42,609 bases of DNA from Hyphomonas beringensis (GTDB lineage: Bacteria > Pseudomonadota > Alphaproteobacteria > Caulobacterales > Hyphomonadaceae), in contig NZ_AWFF01000041.1 in NCBI RefSeq assembly GCF_000682755.1, forward strand, positions 1 to 42,609. Reading direction: 5' to 3'. Under the pieces are notes generated by a model, which did no database searches, was not told where the DNA came from, and saw nothing but the letters and a program-made list of their open reading frames with translations. Each line of letters starts with the position of its first letter. The stretch's first letter is position 1. Positions 16,776 to 26,873 of this stretch are shown piece by piece. The position numbers and the translations under genes were made by a program.

Positions 16776-18446
16776 ATGCCGACCGATATCGAGATCGCCA
16801 GAAGCGCGAAGAAGCGCCCGATCATGGACGTTGCCGAGACTTTGCAGATCGCACCGCAGGATGTGATCCCCTATGGTCACGACAAGGCGAAAATCGCCGC
16901 CCATCATTTGACCAGCCTGCGTGCCAAGGCGGATGGCAAGCTGATCCTCGTCACGGCCATCAACCCAACGCCGGCAGGCGAAGGCAAGACTACGACGAGT
17001 ATCGGCCTGGCAGATGCGATGAACCGGATCGGCAACAAGACCCTGCTCAGCCTGCGCGAGCCATCCCTTGGCCCCTGCTTTGGCATGAAGGGGGGCGCGA
17101 CCGGCGGCGGCCAGTCCCAAATTGTCCCGATGGAAGATATCAATCTTCACTTCACAGGTGACTTCCACGCCATCACCTCTGCCCACAATCTGTTGTCGGC
17201 CATGATCGACAATCACATTCATTGGGGCGGCGACAGCGGCATTGACCCGACACGGATCAGCTGGCGGCGCGTGCTGGACATGAATGACCGCAATCTGCGC
17301 AACATCGTGACCGGGCTGGGCGGCACGAAGAATGGCACGCCCATAGAGACCGGGTTCGACATTACGGTCGCGTCGGAAATCATGGCCATCCTCTGCCTCG
17401 CTCGCGACATGCAGGATATGCAGGACCGTCTGGAGCGTATGGTGATCGGCTACCGCCGGGGCCGCAGCCCGGTGACGGCAAAGGACATGAACGCAGTCGG
17501 TGCCATGATGGCGCTGCTGAAAGACGCCATGTTGCCAAACCTTGTGCAGACGCTGGAAGGCAATCCGGCGCTGGTGCATGGCGGCCCGTTCGCCAATATC
17601 GCTCATGGCTGCAGCTCTGTGATTGCAACACGCGCAGCACTGAAGATGGCAGACTATGTCGTTACAGAAGCAGGCTTTGGCGCAGATCTTGGCGCAGAGA
17701 AATTCTTCAACATCAAATGTCGTCAGGCTGGCCTGACACCAAATGCTGCCGTTCTTGTCGCGACCGTCCGCGCCCTGAAGATGCATGGCGGGATCGCAAA
17801 GGATGATGTTGGCTCTGTCAGTTATGACGCCCTGGAAAAAGGTCTCGCCAATCTGGGCCGCCATATCGAGAACATGCGGGAGTTTGGTGTGCCAGTTGTT
17901 GTCGCCATCAATCGCTTTACGTCCGACACATCAGGCGAAATCGCCGCGGTGGAAGCCTTCTGCGAAAAGATGGGCGTGCCTGTCGCGCTGTGCACCCACT
18001 GGGCAGAGGGCGGCCACGGCGCCGAAGACCTGGCGCGTAAGGTGACCCAATTGATCGAAACGACGCCAACGGAGTTTCGCCCGCTCTATCCGTCCGATAT
18101 GCCCCTGTTCGAAAAGATCGAGACAATTGCCAAGCGCGTGTACCGGGCGAGCCGGGTCGACGCGCCAAAATCCGTGCGGGACCAATTGAAGCGCTGGGAG
18201 CTGGAAGGGTATGGCGATTTTCCGGTCTGTATGGCCAAGACGCAGTACAGCTTCTCCAGCGATGCCAAGCTGTTCGGCGCCCCGGACGGCCATGTCCTGC
18301 AATTACGCGATGTCCGCCTGTCGGCTGGCGCGGGCTTTATTGTCGGTATCTGCGGGGAGATCGTCACCATGCCGGGCCTTCCGCGCCGCCCATCGGCTGA
18401 GAGCATCTACCTCAATTCCACGGGCCAGATTGAAGGGCTTTCCTGA
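16776..18446 (+). CDS. fhs: Formate--tetrahydrofolate ligase
   Basis: The 556-residue enzyme makes 10-formyl-THF from formate, THF and ATP for one-carbon metabolism. It has the ATP-binding loop [10 protein letters not shown] near residue 67, [20 protein letters not shown] near 97, and [19 protein letters not shown] near 300, all diagnostic. Full length for the family. GGGGAT precedes the ATG by a few bases. It lies between rph (divergent) and the ArsR-SdpI operon, 40 bases before the ArsR gene. Confidence 0.98.
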   Translation: MPTDIEIARSAKKRPIMDVAETLQIAPQDVIPYGHDKAKIAAHHLTSLRAKADGKLILVTAINPTPAGEGKTTTSIGLADAMNRIGNKTLLSLREPSLGPCFGMKGGATGGGQSQIVPMEDINLHFTGDFHAITSAHNLLSAMIDNHIHWGGDSGIDPTRISWRRVLDMNDRNLRNIVTGLGGTKNGTPIETGFDITVASEIMAILCLARDMQDMQDRLERMVIGYRRGRSPVTAKDMNAVGAMMALLKDAMLPNLVQTLEGNPALVHGGPFANIAHGCSSVIATRAALKMADYVVTEAGFGADLGAEKFFNIKCRQAGLTPNAAVLVATVRALKMHGGIAKDDVGSVSYDALEKGLANLGRHIENMREFGVPVVVAINRFTSDTSGEIAAVEAFCEKMGVPVALCTHWAEGGHGAEDLARKVTQLIETTPTEFRPLYPSDMPLFEKIETIAKRVYRASRVDAPKSVRDQLKRWELEGYGDFPVCMAKTQYSFSSDAKLFGAPDGHVLQLRDVRLSAGAGFIVGICGEIVTMPGLPRRPSAESIYLNSTGQIEGLS

Positions 18447-18461
18447 GACGATTGACTCTGT

Positions 18462-18482
18462 TTAGCAAAAAAGCTAATTAGC
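18462..18482 (+). promoter_or_regulatory. Candidate ArsR operator (three half-sites)
   Basis: TTAGC (18462-18466), six A residues, GCTAA (18473-18477) and TTAGC (18478-18482) form two overlapping inverted repeats. One is TTAGC-A6-GCTAA and the other the perfect palindrome GCTAATTAGC. The array ends four bases before the ArsR ATG, ideal for autorepression. It also lies over or next to the ribosome-binding region. Confidence 0.65.
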
Positions 18483-18486
18483 ATTT

Positions 18487-18783
18487 ATGCAAAACAGTGT
18501 CTTCAAAGCTCTGGCCCATCCTGCACGTCGGCAAATCCTTGCGCTTCTACGCAAGGGTCCGCACCTGGCGGGGGATCTGGCGGCAGAATTTGACTCAAGC
18601 TGGCCCACAATGAGCCGGCATTTGGCTGTCCTGAAAGACGCGGAGCTGGTCACAGCCGAGCGTCAGGGCAACCAGATCCTCTACCGCGTGAATACCAGCG
18701 TGCTTGAAGACACCGCCTCGGCCCTGCTCAGCCTGATGGGCAAGGACAATGGCGATGATGATCTCAAGGAGGCTGCAGAATGA
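18487..18783 (+). CDS. ArsR-family transcriptional regulator (SdpR-like)
   Basis: This 98-residue winged-helix regulator begins directly with KALAHPARRQILALLRKGP. It continues with the recognition-helix segment SSWPTMSRHLAVLKDAELV and the wing AERQGNQILYRVN. No metal-binding cysteine pair (CVC) is present, so metal sensing is unlikely. It fits the SdpR-like branch that represses its own operon with sdpI. Its stop overlaps the next ATG by four bases, with AAGGAGG as Shine-Dalgarno for sdpI. Confidence 0.93.
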   Translation: MQNSVFKALAHPARRQILALLRKGPHLAGDLAAEFDSSWPTMSRHLAVLKDAELVTAERQGNQILYRVNTSVLEDTASALLSLMGKDNGDDDLKEAAE

Positions 18784-19493
18784 AACCCTTTGTCAAAACA
18801 GGTCTTGCCTGGTCCGCCGGGGCCATACTGATCGCCTGCTGTATCAGCCTGGTGGCATCAGCCAACTTACCGGACAACGCCCAGATACCGGTCCACTGGG
18901 GCCCGGACGGCAAGCCTGACAGCTTCGCTGACCGCGAAAAGGCAACTTTCATGCTGTGGATGATGCCCGCTATTTCGGCCTTCGTGGCAGCATGCATGGC
19001 GATCGCCGCCAGCGTTGATCCCCGTCAGGCGAATTTGAACTCCAGCCGCAAGGCCTATCTGATCTCGTGGATTGGCGCGATGATCGTGCTGACTGGCATT
19101 CATGGCGGCATTGCCTTCATGATGACCCAGGCCGGAACACCAGCCTCAGACTCTCCAGACATGATCCGCTGGATCATCGCCGCCTGCGGCGCCCTGTTTA
19201 TTCTGATCGGTAACTATCTGCCCAAAACACGCTCCACCTTCATGATGGGTATCCGCACGCCATGGACATTGTCCTCTGACATGACATGGGAGAAAACCCA
19301 CCGCCTGGCCGGGCGCCTGTTCATGGTGGCGGGCATACTGGGTATGATCGGCGCCTTCGTCTTCCATGGCATCTGGCTGGCCCTGCAATTGTCGATACTG
19401 GTAATTGGCGCGGCCCTGATCAGCGTCATCTATTCCTGGTTTGTCTGGCGTACCGCGACAGATCGCGACGAGGGCTCGGGCTACATTGTCTAA
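18780..19493 (+). CDS. SdpI/DUF1648 family membrane protein
   Basis: The 237-residue protein has six likely membrane segments. An N-terminal DUF1648 motif is visible as PDNAQIPVHWGPDGKPD (residues 31-47), and a C-terminal SdpI motif contains MGIRTPWTLSSDMTWEKTHR near residue 155. In Bacillus subtilis SdpI gives immunity to the SDP toxin and signals to its ArsR-type repressor SdpR. The same gene pair is present here, but no toxin gene is adjacent, so the role is more likely general envelope protection. hrcA begins 42 bases downstream and could be partly co-transcribed. Confidence 0.9.
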   Translation: MKPFVKTGLAWSAGAILIACCISLVASANLPDNAQIPVHWGPDGKPDSFADREKATFMLWMMPAISAFVAACMAIAASVDPRQANLNSSRKAYLISWIGAMIVLTGIHGGIAFMMTQAGTPASDSPDMIRWIIAACGALFILIGNYLPKTRSTFMMGIRTPWTLSSDMTWEKTHRLAGRLFMVAGILGMIGAFVFHGIWLALQLSILVIGAALISVIYSWFVWRTATDRDEGSGYIV

Positions 19494-19535
19494 CACCCAT
19501 TGAACCCGGCCCCCGCCGCGCCTAATCAAGAGGAC

Positions 19536-20630
19536 ATGATCCACAAACCCCTCGACACGACATCCCTGATGCAGCGCCTTGACCAGCGCTCACGTGATAT
19601 CTTTCGGGAAATCGTTGAAGGCTATCTGGCAACCGGGGAACCGGTTGGCTCGCGCACCCTCTCCAAAAGCGGCATTGCCCTCTCCCCGGCCTCCATCCGC
19701 AATGTGATGGCAGATCTGACGGATCTTGGCCTGCTGGAATCCCCGCACATCTCAGCCGGTCGCGCGCCGACCCATACCGGGCTGCGCCTATTCGTGGACG
19801 GCTTTCTGGAAATTGGCGAACCCACGCGCGCCGATCGTCAGGAAATCGATGACCGCCTGAAATCCGCCGGGACGGACATAGAGGCCGTCATGGGCGAAGC
19901 ATCCGGTATTCTCTCCGGCCTGACGGGCGGCGCGGGTCTGGTCTCATCCCCCACACGCGATGCCATTGTGCGCCATGCCGAATTTGTGCCCCTTGGCGGC
20001 AAGGAAGCAATCTGCGTGCTCGTCACCGAAGATGGTGATGTTGAGAACCGCATCATCGACATTCCCGAAGGCCTGCCCATCACGACCCTGATGGAAGCTG
20101 GCAACTACCTCTCAACCCGCGTGCGTGGCCGCACTCTATCGGAAGTCACAAATGCGATCCGCGAAGAGCTTCGCACCCACCGCGCCGCGCTGGACCAGGC
20201 CGCCTCTTCTCTGGTTGAGCAGGGACTGGCCCAGTGGGGAGGCGAATCCCCCGGCCGCGGCAGGTCGCTGATCGTGCGGGGCCGTGCCAATCTGCTGGAA
20301 GATGCCCAGGCCGCAGAAGACCTGGACCGCGTCCGCCAGCTGTTCAACGAACTTGAACGCCAGCAAAGTCTTCTCGATATCCTCGATACAACCCGCGAAG
20401 CCGATGGCGTGCGACTGTTTATCGGGTCGGAAAACCAGCTTTTCCCGCTATCGGGTTCAAGTGTGATTGTGGCTCCCTATATGGGAGGCGGAAAACAGGT
20501 TATCGGCGCGCTTGGCGTAATTGGCCCCACCCGGCTGAACTATGCCCGCGTGATACCCATGGTGGATTATACGGCGAAAGTGGTGGGGGAAATCCTCACT
20601 GCCCGCCGCAAAAAGGATGCAAAAGGATGA
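19536..20630 (+). CDS. hrcA: Heat-inducible transcription repressor HrcA
   Basis: The 364-residue protein represses chaperone genes by binding CIRCE elements. The N-terminal winged helix has SRDIFREIVEGYLATGEPVG and SPASIRNVMADLTDLGLLES, followed by the conserved ISAGRAPTHTGLRLFVD. A GAF-like middle and dimerisation region ends in IGPTRLNYARVIPMVDY. Start choice is uncertain. ATG 19536 has AAGAGG only two bases upstream, a TTG at 19500 would extend the frame by 12 residues, and ATG 19569 would still keep the DNA-binding domain. It overlaps grpE by four bases. Confidence 0.95.
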   Translation: MIHKPLDTTSLMQRLDQRSRDIFREIVEGYLATGEPVGSRTLSKSGIALSPASIRNVMADLTDLGLLESPHISAGRAPTHTGLRLFVDGFLEIGEPTRADRQEIDDRLKSAGTDIEAVMGEASGILSGLTGGAGLVSSPTRDAIVRHAEFVPLGGKEAICVLVTEDGDVENRIIDIPEGLPITTLMEAGNYLSTRVRGRTLSEVTNAIREELRTHRAALDQAASSLVEQGLAQWGGESPGRGRSLIVRGRANLLEDAQAAEDLDRVRQLFNELERQQSLLDILDTTREADGVRLFIGSENQLFPLSGSSVIVAPYMGGGKQVIGALGVIGPTRLNYARVIPMVDYTAKVVGEILTARRKKDAKG

Positions 20631-21232
20631 GCGACGAGTCCAAGAACAGCGAAACCGCTGACATTGATCCCAATGCCTCGCCGGCAGATCTGAAGGCGGC
20701 TGCGGATGATATCCTGAAATCTGCCCCGAAGGATCAGGCAGAGCTGTCCCCGGAAGAGGCCATGCAGAAGCTGGAGATCGAAAAGGAAGAAATGCGCGAG
20801 CAATTGCTGCGCACGCTGGCCGACCTCGAAAATACCCGCAAGCGCGCTGAGCGCCAGGTCACCGATGCCCGCATCTATGCCATCGAAAAGTTTGCCGGTG
20901 ACCTGCTGAGCGTCTCCGACAATCTGGGCCGCGCCCTGTCTGCCCTGTCAGAAGAAGATCGCAACGCCCTGTCAGAGCCTGGCCGCAACCTGTTCGAAGG
21001 CATCGAGATGACGCAGAAGGAGCTGCACACAGCGCTCGCGCGTCATGGCGTAACCGCGATTGCAGCCGAGCCAGGCGATTCGTTTGACCCGAACCAGCAT
21101 CAGGCTGTGGCGAACATCCCGTCAGACCAGCCAAACGGCACTATTGCCTCCTGCTTCCAGCCCGGCTGGAAGATTGGCGACCGCACCCTGCGCGCCGCCA
21201 TGGTCGCCGTCAGCGCCGGCGTCGCAAACTGA
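20627..21232 (+). CDS. grpE: Nucleotide exchange factor GrpE
   Basis: The 201-residue co-chaperone releases ADP from DnaK. After an acidic N-terminus comes a long coiled coil (about residues 40-75, LEIEKEEMREQLLRTLADLE, NTRKRAERQ). The beta-wing domain carries GDSFDPNQHQAVANIPS near residue 147 and GWKIGDRTLRAAMVAVS at the end, the family signature. It is translationally coupled to hrcA. Its stop lies six bases from the convergent beta-propeller gene. Confidence 0.97.
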   Translation: MSDESKNSETADIDPNASPADLKAAADDILKSAPKDQAELSPEEAMQKLEIEKEEMREQLLRTLADLENTRKRAERQVTDARIYAIEKFAGDLLSVSDNLGRALSALSEEDRNALSEPGRNLFEGIEMTQKELHTALARHGVTAIAAEPGDSFDPNQHQAVANIPSDQPNGTIASCFQPGWKIGDRTLRAAMVAVSAGVAN

Positions 21233-21238
21233 TCGGCC

Positions 21239-22099
21239 TTAAGGGCTTACCTTCCATAGCGTTACCGTGTTCTGCCGCATGTTAGGCACGATCACGGTAT
21301 CGCCAATGACCGTCAGATCATTCTGTGTCGGGCCCTCTTCCGCCTCGACATCATACAGCGTGCTCACAGCCCCGTCCTCGGCGACATAGTGGATCTGACC
21401 CGGCCAGGATGAGACAAGATACCCGCCACCCGGCACCAACCCGATGCCGTCAGCATTCTCCATACCCGTCGCGATCTCGGTCAGTGTACCATCCGGCGCC
21501 GCACTGAACAGGGTGCCTGTTCCCATCGTAGCGATCAGCATGCGGTCGCCATCTGCCAGAAGACCGTTCACGCCGCCCAGAAGGGCTTCATCCTGAAGCC
21601 AGACGTCCGGTGTGCCGTCTGAAATCTTGTAAATCGTCGCGGTGCCAGAGTCAGAGACGTAAACAGCATCCCCCCAAGCCGTCATGTCATTCAGGAAGAC
21701 CGCCCCCTCAATCGGGATAGATCCGACAGGATCGCCTGTCTCCAGATCCAGCATCGCAATCTTGTCTATGTCTGCGACGTAAAGCGTATCGCCCAGTACA
21801 GCCATGCCCTTGGGTGCGTCCAGCTTGGCGCCCCAAAAGCGCTCCACCATCTCCCCTTCCGGTGAAATCAGGGAGACATAGCCATTGCCGTCTGTCTCGG
21901 TGCCCGGCCCGTTAACGCTGGAGATGAAATAGCCGCCATCCGGGGCAGCGGCGGCCCCTTCCGGATTTTCAAATCCCTGCGAGATGTAAGTCTGCTCAAT
22001 AACAGGAAGCCCTGCATCGGCCTGTTCCTCGGCAGGCGTTTGCGCAGCGCAGCCCGCCGCCAGTAATGTCATCAGCACCGGAATGGATGTGCGCAGCAT
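21239..22099 (-). CDS. SMP-30/NHL-like beta-propeller lipoprotein
   Basis: The 286-residue protein has a lipoprotein signal (TLLAAGC, Cys17). Repeated beta-propeller blades follow, with motifs such as FENPEGAAAAPDGGYFIS, LDAPKGMAVLGDTLYVAD, FLNDMTAWGDAVYVSD and NDLTVIGDTVIVPN. These match the SMP-30/gluconolactonase and NHL type of six-bladed propellers. A hydrolase or simply a binding role is possible; catalytic metal ligands cannot be confirmed by eye. The start at 22099 has GGGAG upstream and begins the signal; an in-frame ATG at 22135 would add 12 non-signal residues. Confidence 0.85.
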   Translation of the reverse strand: MLRTSIPVLMTLLAAGCAAQTPAEEQADAGLPVIEQTYISQGFENPEGAAAAPDGGYFISSVNGPGTETDGNGYVSLISPEGEMVERFWGAKLDAPKGMAVLGDTLYVADIDKIAMLDLETGDPVGSIPIEGAVFLNDMTAWGDAVYVSDSGTATIYKISDGTPDVWLQDEALLGGVNGLLADGDRMLIATMGTGTLFSAAPDGTLTEIATGMENADGIGLVPGGGYLVSSWPGQIHYVAEDGAVSTLYDVEAEEGPTQNDLTVIGDTVIVPNMRQNTVTLWKVSP

Positions 22100-22230
22100 G
22101 AATGGCTCCCATGAATATGTCTCAGGACCCGGCATGGCCCCACATCACAACACTATGGCAGTGCATAGCAGGGTACGTCCACCGATAGACCGGCCATATC
22201 GCGAAAATGCGGGCACCTGCCGAAAAACTG

Positions 22231-22440
22231 TCAGGCTGCCGCGGGCGGTGTCGTCCCTGCCTTGGGCGAGCGCTCCCAGACACGCTCATGGAATGTATAG
22301 GCAATTGTCTGCACCGCAGGCTCAATCAGCCCGATGGCAAGCGCGGCATGCCAGTTGCGGGTCAGGGCGAAAGCAACCGTGATGGCAACGGACAAGTGCA
22401 TCAGGCTGTAGGTCATTGTCTTGAGAATGTGGCGGGGCAT
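22231..22440 (-). CDS. DUF2061 small membrane protein
   Basis: The 69-residue protein has the DUF2061 pattern KTMTYSLMHLSVAITVAFAL, then TRNWHAALAIGLIEPAVQTI and AYTFHERVWER. Two membrane helices are predicted. The start at 22440 is supported by AAAGGA at the right distance; longer in-frame forms lack family similarity. It is divergent from dnaK. An inverted repeat 37 bases upstream may control it. Function unknown. Confidence 0.85.
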   Translation of the reverse strand: MPRHILKTMTYSLMHLSVAITVAFALTRNWHAALAIGLIEPAVQTIAYTFHERVWERSPKAGTTPPAAA

Positions 22441-22476
22441 GTCGGGAAATCCTTTCAGACCTCTACATGTGGCAAC

Positions 22477-22495
22477 TTTGAGAATGAATCTCAAA
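22477..22495 (-). promoter_or_regulatory. Inverted repeat, candidate operator of the DUF2061 gene
   Basis: TTTGAGA (22477-22483), ATGAA, TCTCAAA (22489-22495) is a perfect 7-bp inverted repeat 37 bases upstream of the DUF2061 start. In layout it recalls Fur-type 7-1-7 boxes (TGAGAAT-N-AATCTCA), but two positions deviate from symmetry in that register. The binding protein is not known. Confidence 0.45.
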
Positions 22496-22751
22496 TAGAT
22501 AGTTACAGGTCGCGCCATAGAAGCTGCCTATCGCAAACGTAATGCGTATCCTACGCAGCTACGTAATATTCCCCCCTTGAGACCAGCCAAAGCCTTCCCA
22601 TATCGCTAGACGAACCGGCGAACGGAATGAAACTCCCAATTCGCCGCCTCATTTTGAACCTTGGAAAGAGCCACTGGCTGTCCGGGGCTGCTGAGCAGAC
22701 CGCAACAGAAAAAACAGCCCGTGGCGGCTTGAAGATAAAGAGAGACGCAAC
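22496..22751. other. Intergenic region between the DUF2061 gene and dnaK
   Basis: The whole gap between the divergent starts is 311 bases (22441-22751). Besides the inverted repeat and the sigma-32-like promoter, it holds a dnaK leader of about 140 bases (22611-22751). I see no gene in it and no CIRCE element (TTAGCACTC-N9-GAGTGCTAA). Confidence 0.6.
22574..22604 (+). promoter_or_regulatory. Sigma-32 (RpoH) promoter of dnaK
   Basis: CCCTTGAG (22574-22581) and CCCATATC (22597-22604) are separated by 15 bases. They match the heat-shock consensus CTTGAA / CCCCATNT in sequence and spacing. Transcription would start near 22611, leaving a long leader before the dnaK ATG at 22752. Confidence 0.75.
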
Positions 22752-24659
22752 ATGAGTAAGATTATTGGTATTGACCTTGGCACAACGAACTCCTGTGTCG
22801 CCGTCATGGAAGGCGGGCAGGCCAAGGTAATTGAAAACGCAGAAGGCCAGCGCACGACCCCGTCCGTTGTTGCCTTTACTGAAGGCGGCGAGCGCCTGAT
22901 CGGCATGCCGGCCCGCCGCCAGGCTGTCACGAACCCGGATTTCACCTTCTATGCCATCAAGCGCCTGATCGGCCGTCAGTTCGACGACCCGACCGCGCAG
23001 AAGGACAAGGAAATCTCCCCGTTCGAAATCGTCAAAGGCCCGGCAGGCGACGCCTGGGTCAAAGGCCGCGACAAGGATTACGCGCCGCAGGAAGTTTCTG
23101 CCTTCATCCTCACCAAGATGAAGGAAACGGCTGAGGCCTATCTTGGCAATGAAGTGACGCAAGCCGTCATCACCGTTCCGGCCTACTTCAACGACGCCCA
23201 GCGTCAGGCCACGAAAGACGCTGGCAAGATTGCCGGCCTTGAAGTGCTCCGCATCATCAACGAGCCGACGGCCGCCGCTCTGGCCTATGGCCTCGACAAG
23301 GGCGACGAGTCCAAGACCATCGCGGTTTATGACCTTGGTGGCGGTACGTTCGACGTCTCCCTGCTGGAGATCGGCGACGGTGTGTTCGAAGTGCTGTCCA
23401 CGAATGGCGACACATTCCTCGGCGGTGAAGACTTTGACCTTCGCATTGTCGACTTCCTCGCAGAGGAATTCAAAAAGGATCAGGGCATCGACCTGAAGAC
23501 AGACAAGCTGGCTCTCCAGCGTCTCAAGGAAGAAGCCGAGAAGGCCAAGAAAGAGCTGTCGTCCGCTTCCCAGTACGAAGTGAACCTGCCCTTCATCACA
23601 GCTGACGCAACGGGCCCGAAACACCTCAACATCAAGCTGACCCGCGCCAAGTTCGAAAGCCTTGTCGAAGACCTCGTCAAGCGCACAATCGACCCGTGTA
23701 AGAAAGCCCTGGCCGATGCAGGCAAGTCTGCATCCGACATTGATGAAGTCGTTCTGGTTGGCGGCATGACCCGCATGCCGGCTGTGCAGGAAGCCGTGAA
23801 GAAATTCTTCGGCCGCGAACCGCACAAAGGTGTGAACCCGGACGAAGTGGTTGCCATCGGTGCAGCCATTCAGGGCGGCGTTCTGCAAGGTGACGTGAAA
23901 GATGTTGTCCTTCTGGACGTGACCCCGCTGTCCCTCGGCATCGAGACTCTGGGCGGCGTGTTCACCCGCCTGATCGACCGCAACACGACGATCCCGACCA
24001 AGAAGTCCCAGGTCTTCTCGACCGCTGACGACAATCAGCCGGCCGTGACGATCAAGGTCTTCCAGGGCGAGCGCGAAATGGCTGCCGACAACAAGATGCT
24101 CGGCCAGTTCAACCTCGAAGGCATTCCGCCGGCCCCGCGCGGCGTGCCGCAGATCGAAGTGACCTTTGACATCGACGCCAACGGCATCGTGTCCGTGTCC
24201 GCCAAAGACAAGGCCACCGGCAAGGAACAGGTCATCACCATCCAGGCGGATGGCGGCCTCTCGGAAGACGACATCAAGAACATGATGGCAGACGCCGAAG
24301 CCAATGCTGGCGCCGACAAGGCCCGCCGCGAAATGGTCGAAGCCAAGAACCATGCCGAAGCTCTGGTCCACCAGACCGAGAAGCAGCTGGAAGAGCATGG
24401 TGACAAGGTCTCCGAAGACGTCAAAGGCGAAATCGAAAAAGCCATTGCCGAGCTGAAGGAAGCCCGCGAAGGCGACAACCTGGCCGATATCCAGGCCAAG
24501 CATCAGGCCCTGATGTCTGCCGCCATGAAACTCGGCGAAGCCATCTATGCCAGCCAGCAGGAAGAAACGGCACATGCCGATGCGGCCTCTGACGCTGCAG
24601 CTGATGGCGACGATGTCGTCGATGCCGACTTCGAGGAAGTCGACGGCGACAAGAAGTAA
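22752..24659 (+). CDS. dnaK: Chaperone protein DnaK (Hsp70)
   Basis: The 635-residue ATP-dependent chaperone is complete. It has the phosphate-1 loop [15 protein letters not shown] at the start, [17 protein letters not shown] near residue 145, [15 protein letters not shown] near 195 and [13 protein letters not shown] near 335. The linker [14 protein letters not shown] lies near 390 and the C-terminal tail [10 protein letters not shown] at the end. It works with GrpE, encoded 1.5 kb upstream. A sigma-32-like promoter precedes it and a strong terminator follows. dnaJ, often the next gene, is absent here. Confidence 0.99.
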   Translation: MSKIIGIDLGTTNSCVAVMEGGQAKVIENAEGQRTTPSVVAFTEGGERLIGMPARRQAVTNPDFTFYAIKRLIGRQFDDPTAQKDKEISPFEIVKGPAGDAWVKGRDKDYAPQEVSAFILTKMKETAEAYLGNEVTQAVITVPAYFNDAQRQATKDAGKIAGLEVLRIINEPTAAALAYGLDKGDESKTIAVYDLGGGTFDVSLLEIGDGVFEVLSTNGDTFLGGEDFDLRIVDFLAEEFKKDQGIDLKTDKLALQRLKEEAEKAKKELSSASQYEVNLPFITADATGPKHLNIKLTRAKFESLVEDLVKRTIDPCKKALADAGKSASDIDEVVLVGGMTRMPAVQEAVKKFFGREPHKGVNPDEVVAIGAAIQGGVLQGDVKDVVLLDVTPLSLGIETLGGVFTRLIDRNTTIPTKKSQVFSTADDNQPAVTIKVFQGEREMAADNKMLGQFNLEGIPPAPRGVPQIEVTFDIDANGIVSVSAKDKATGKEQVITIQADGGLSEDDIKNMMADAEANAGADKARREMVEAKNHAEALVHQTEKQLEEHGDKVSEDVKGEIEKAIAELKEAREGDNLADIQAKHQALMSAAMKLGEAIYASQQEETAHADAASDAAADGDDVVDADFEEVDGDKK

Positions 24660-24684
24660 TCGGCTCTATCGCCACCTGAAAAAC

Positions 24685-24717
24685 AAACCCGCCGGATCGC
24701 TCCGGCGGGTTTTTTGT
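24685..24717 (+). terminator. Rho-independent terminator of dnaK
   Basis: A perfect 12-bp stem (AAACCCGCCGGA, 24685-24696, with TCCGGCGGGTTT) has a TCGC tetraloop and runs into a six-T tract. It lies 26 bases past the dnaK stop. It can also work for the convergent proline iminopeptidase gene. Confidence 0.95.
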
Positions 24718-24749
24718 TTCTGCCGTGTGCGACGATGTTCCGGGCCAGT

Positions 24750-25739
<990 letters not shown>

Positions 25740-25784
25740 CTACTGCAGACAGCCAGCCCCCGGAAAGCCCGATTGCAGGATGGC

Positions 25785-26777
25785 TTAGTCGATAACGACG
25801 ACGACCTTGCCCTGGGCCTTGCGATCCATGAGCTCACGGATGGCATCAGCCGACTTTTCCAGCGGATACGTGTTGGACACGTGTGGGCGTACCTTGCCTT
25901 CGCTGTACAGCTTGAACAGGTCCGCAACATTCTGCTTGTGCGCTTCAGGATCCCGCGCCACAGCCGCGCCCCAGAACACGCCGCGCACATCACAGCTTTT
26001 CAGCAGGGTCAGGTTCAGCGGCAGTTTCGGAATACCGGCCGGGAAGCCGATCACAAGGAAGCGCCCTTCCCAGTTCATCGCGCGTACGGCAGGCTCGGCA
26101 TAGGCGCCGCCAACGGCATCATAGATGATGTCCACGCCGCCACCGGAGACTTCTTTGATGTCATTGGAAAAGGCTTTCTGGCCATCGCGGTCCAGTTCGC
26201 GCGCATAGACAAGGCCCTTGTCAGCGCCTTTGGAGAGGCAGAAATCCACCTTTTCCTGTGTGGAACAGGCCGCGATCACTTCCAGACCCATCGCCTTGCC
26301 CAGCTCAACGGCGGCAATGCCGACACCGCCAGCCGCGCCCAGCACGAGCAGCTTTTCGCCCGGCTTCGGATCGGCCCGATCCTTCAGCGCGTAATAGCTG
26401 GTGCCATAGGTCATCATGAAGGCAGCCGCCTCTTCGAACGGCATGTCATCCGGAATGGGCATGACGGAATGCTGGGCCGCGACGGCATATTCCGCCATAC
26501 CGCCATTGCCGATGGAGGCCAGCACCCGGTCGCCCGGCTTTACATGGCTGACGCCTTCGCCAACTTCCTTAACGAATCCGGCGATCTCACCGCCCGGTGA
26601 GAACGGACGCGGCGGTTTGAACTGATACAGATCCTGAATGATCAGGGAATCCGGAAAATTGACGCCGCACGCCTTCACTTCCACCAGAACCTGACCCTTG
26701 CCACATTCGGGCATGGGCGCATCTTCGATGACCAGGGCCTCCGGGCCACCAACTTCTTTTGAGAGCACAGCTTTCAT
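25785..26777 (-). CDS. NADPH:quinone oxidoreductase (zinc-free MDR family)
   Basis: The 330-residue protein is a medium-chain dehydrogenase/reductase of the quinone-oxidoreductase type. It has the N-terminal GroES-like fold (VEVKACGVNFPD, SPGGEIAGFVKEVGEGV) and the nucleotide-binding LVLGAAGGVGIAAVELGK near residue 140, without zinc-binding cysteines. The start at 26777 is chosen because the family begins at MKAVL and AGGA lies upstream. An open frame runs back to 27626, but that stretch is antisense to the isoaspartyl peptidase gene and looks like a shadow. The true substrate is unknown. Confidence 0.93.
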   Translation of the reverse strand: MKAVLSKEVGGPEALVIEDAPMPECGKGQVLVEVKACGVNFPDSLIIQDLYQFKPPRPFSPGGEIAGFVKEVGEGVSHVKPGDRVLASIGNGGMAEYAVAAQHSVMPIPDDMPFEEAAAFMMTYGTSYYALKDRADPKPGEKLLVLGAAGGVGIAAVELGKAMGLEVIAACSTQEKVDFCLSKGADKGLVYARELDRDGQKAFSNDIKEVSGGGVDIIYDAVGGAYAEPAVRAMNWEGRFLVIGFPAGIPKLPLNLTLLKSCDVRGVFWGAAVARDPEAHKQNVADLFKLYSEGKVRPHVSNTYPLEKSADAIRELMDRKAQGKVVVVID

Positions 26778-26873
26778 GCCTGCAACTTCCTTCCCGACTT
26801 GTTGTTTATGCCCGCAGACGGTAGCGGTGTGGCCACGAAATGTCCAAGCCTGACGTAGCGGAGTAACGCTGAA

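Noticed and set aside
16737..17864. A 375-codon open frame antisense to fhs
   Set aside because: It mirrors fhs, begins within it and has no recognisable domain.
18473..18482. GCTAATTAGC as a CIRCE half-site for HrcA
   Set aside because: CIRCE is TTAGCACTC-N9-GAGTGCTAA; this site lacks the ACTC/GAGT part and sits on the ArsR gene, so an ArsR operator is the better reading.
22551..24575. A 674-codon open frame antisense to dnaK
   Set aside because: It lies opposite a highly conserved gene, has no recognisable family and is explained by the GC-rich codon pattern of dnaK.
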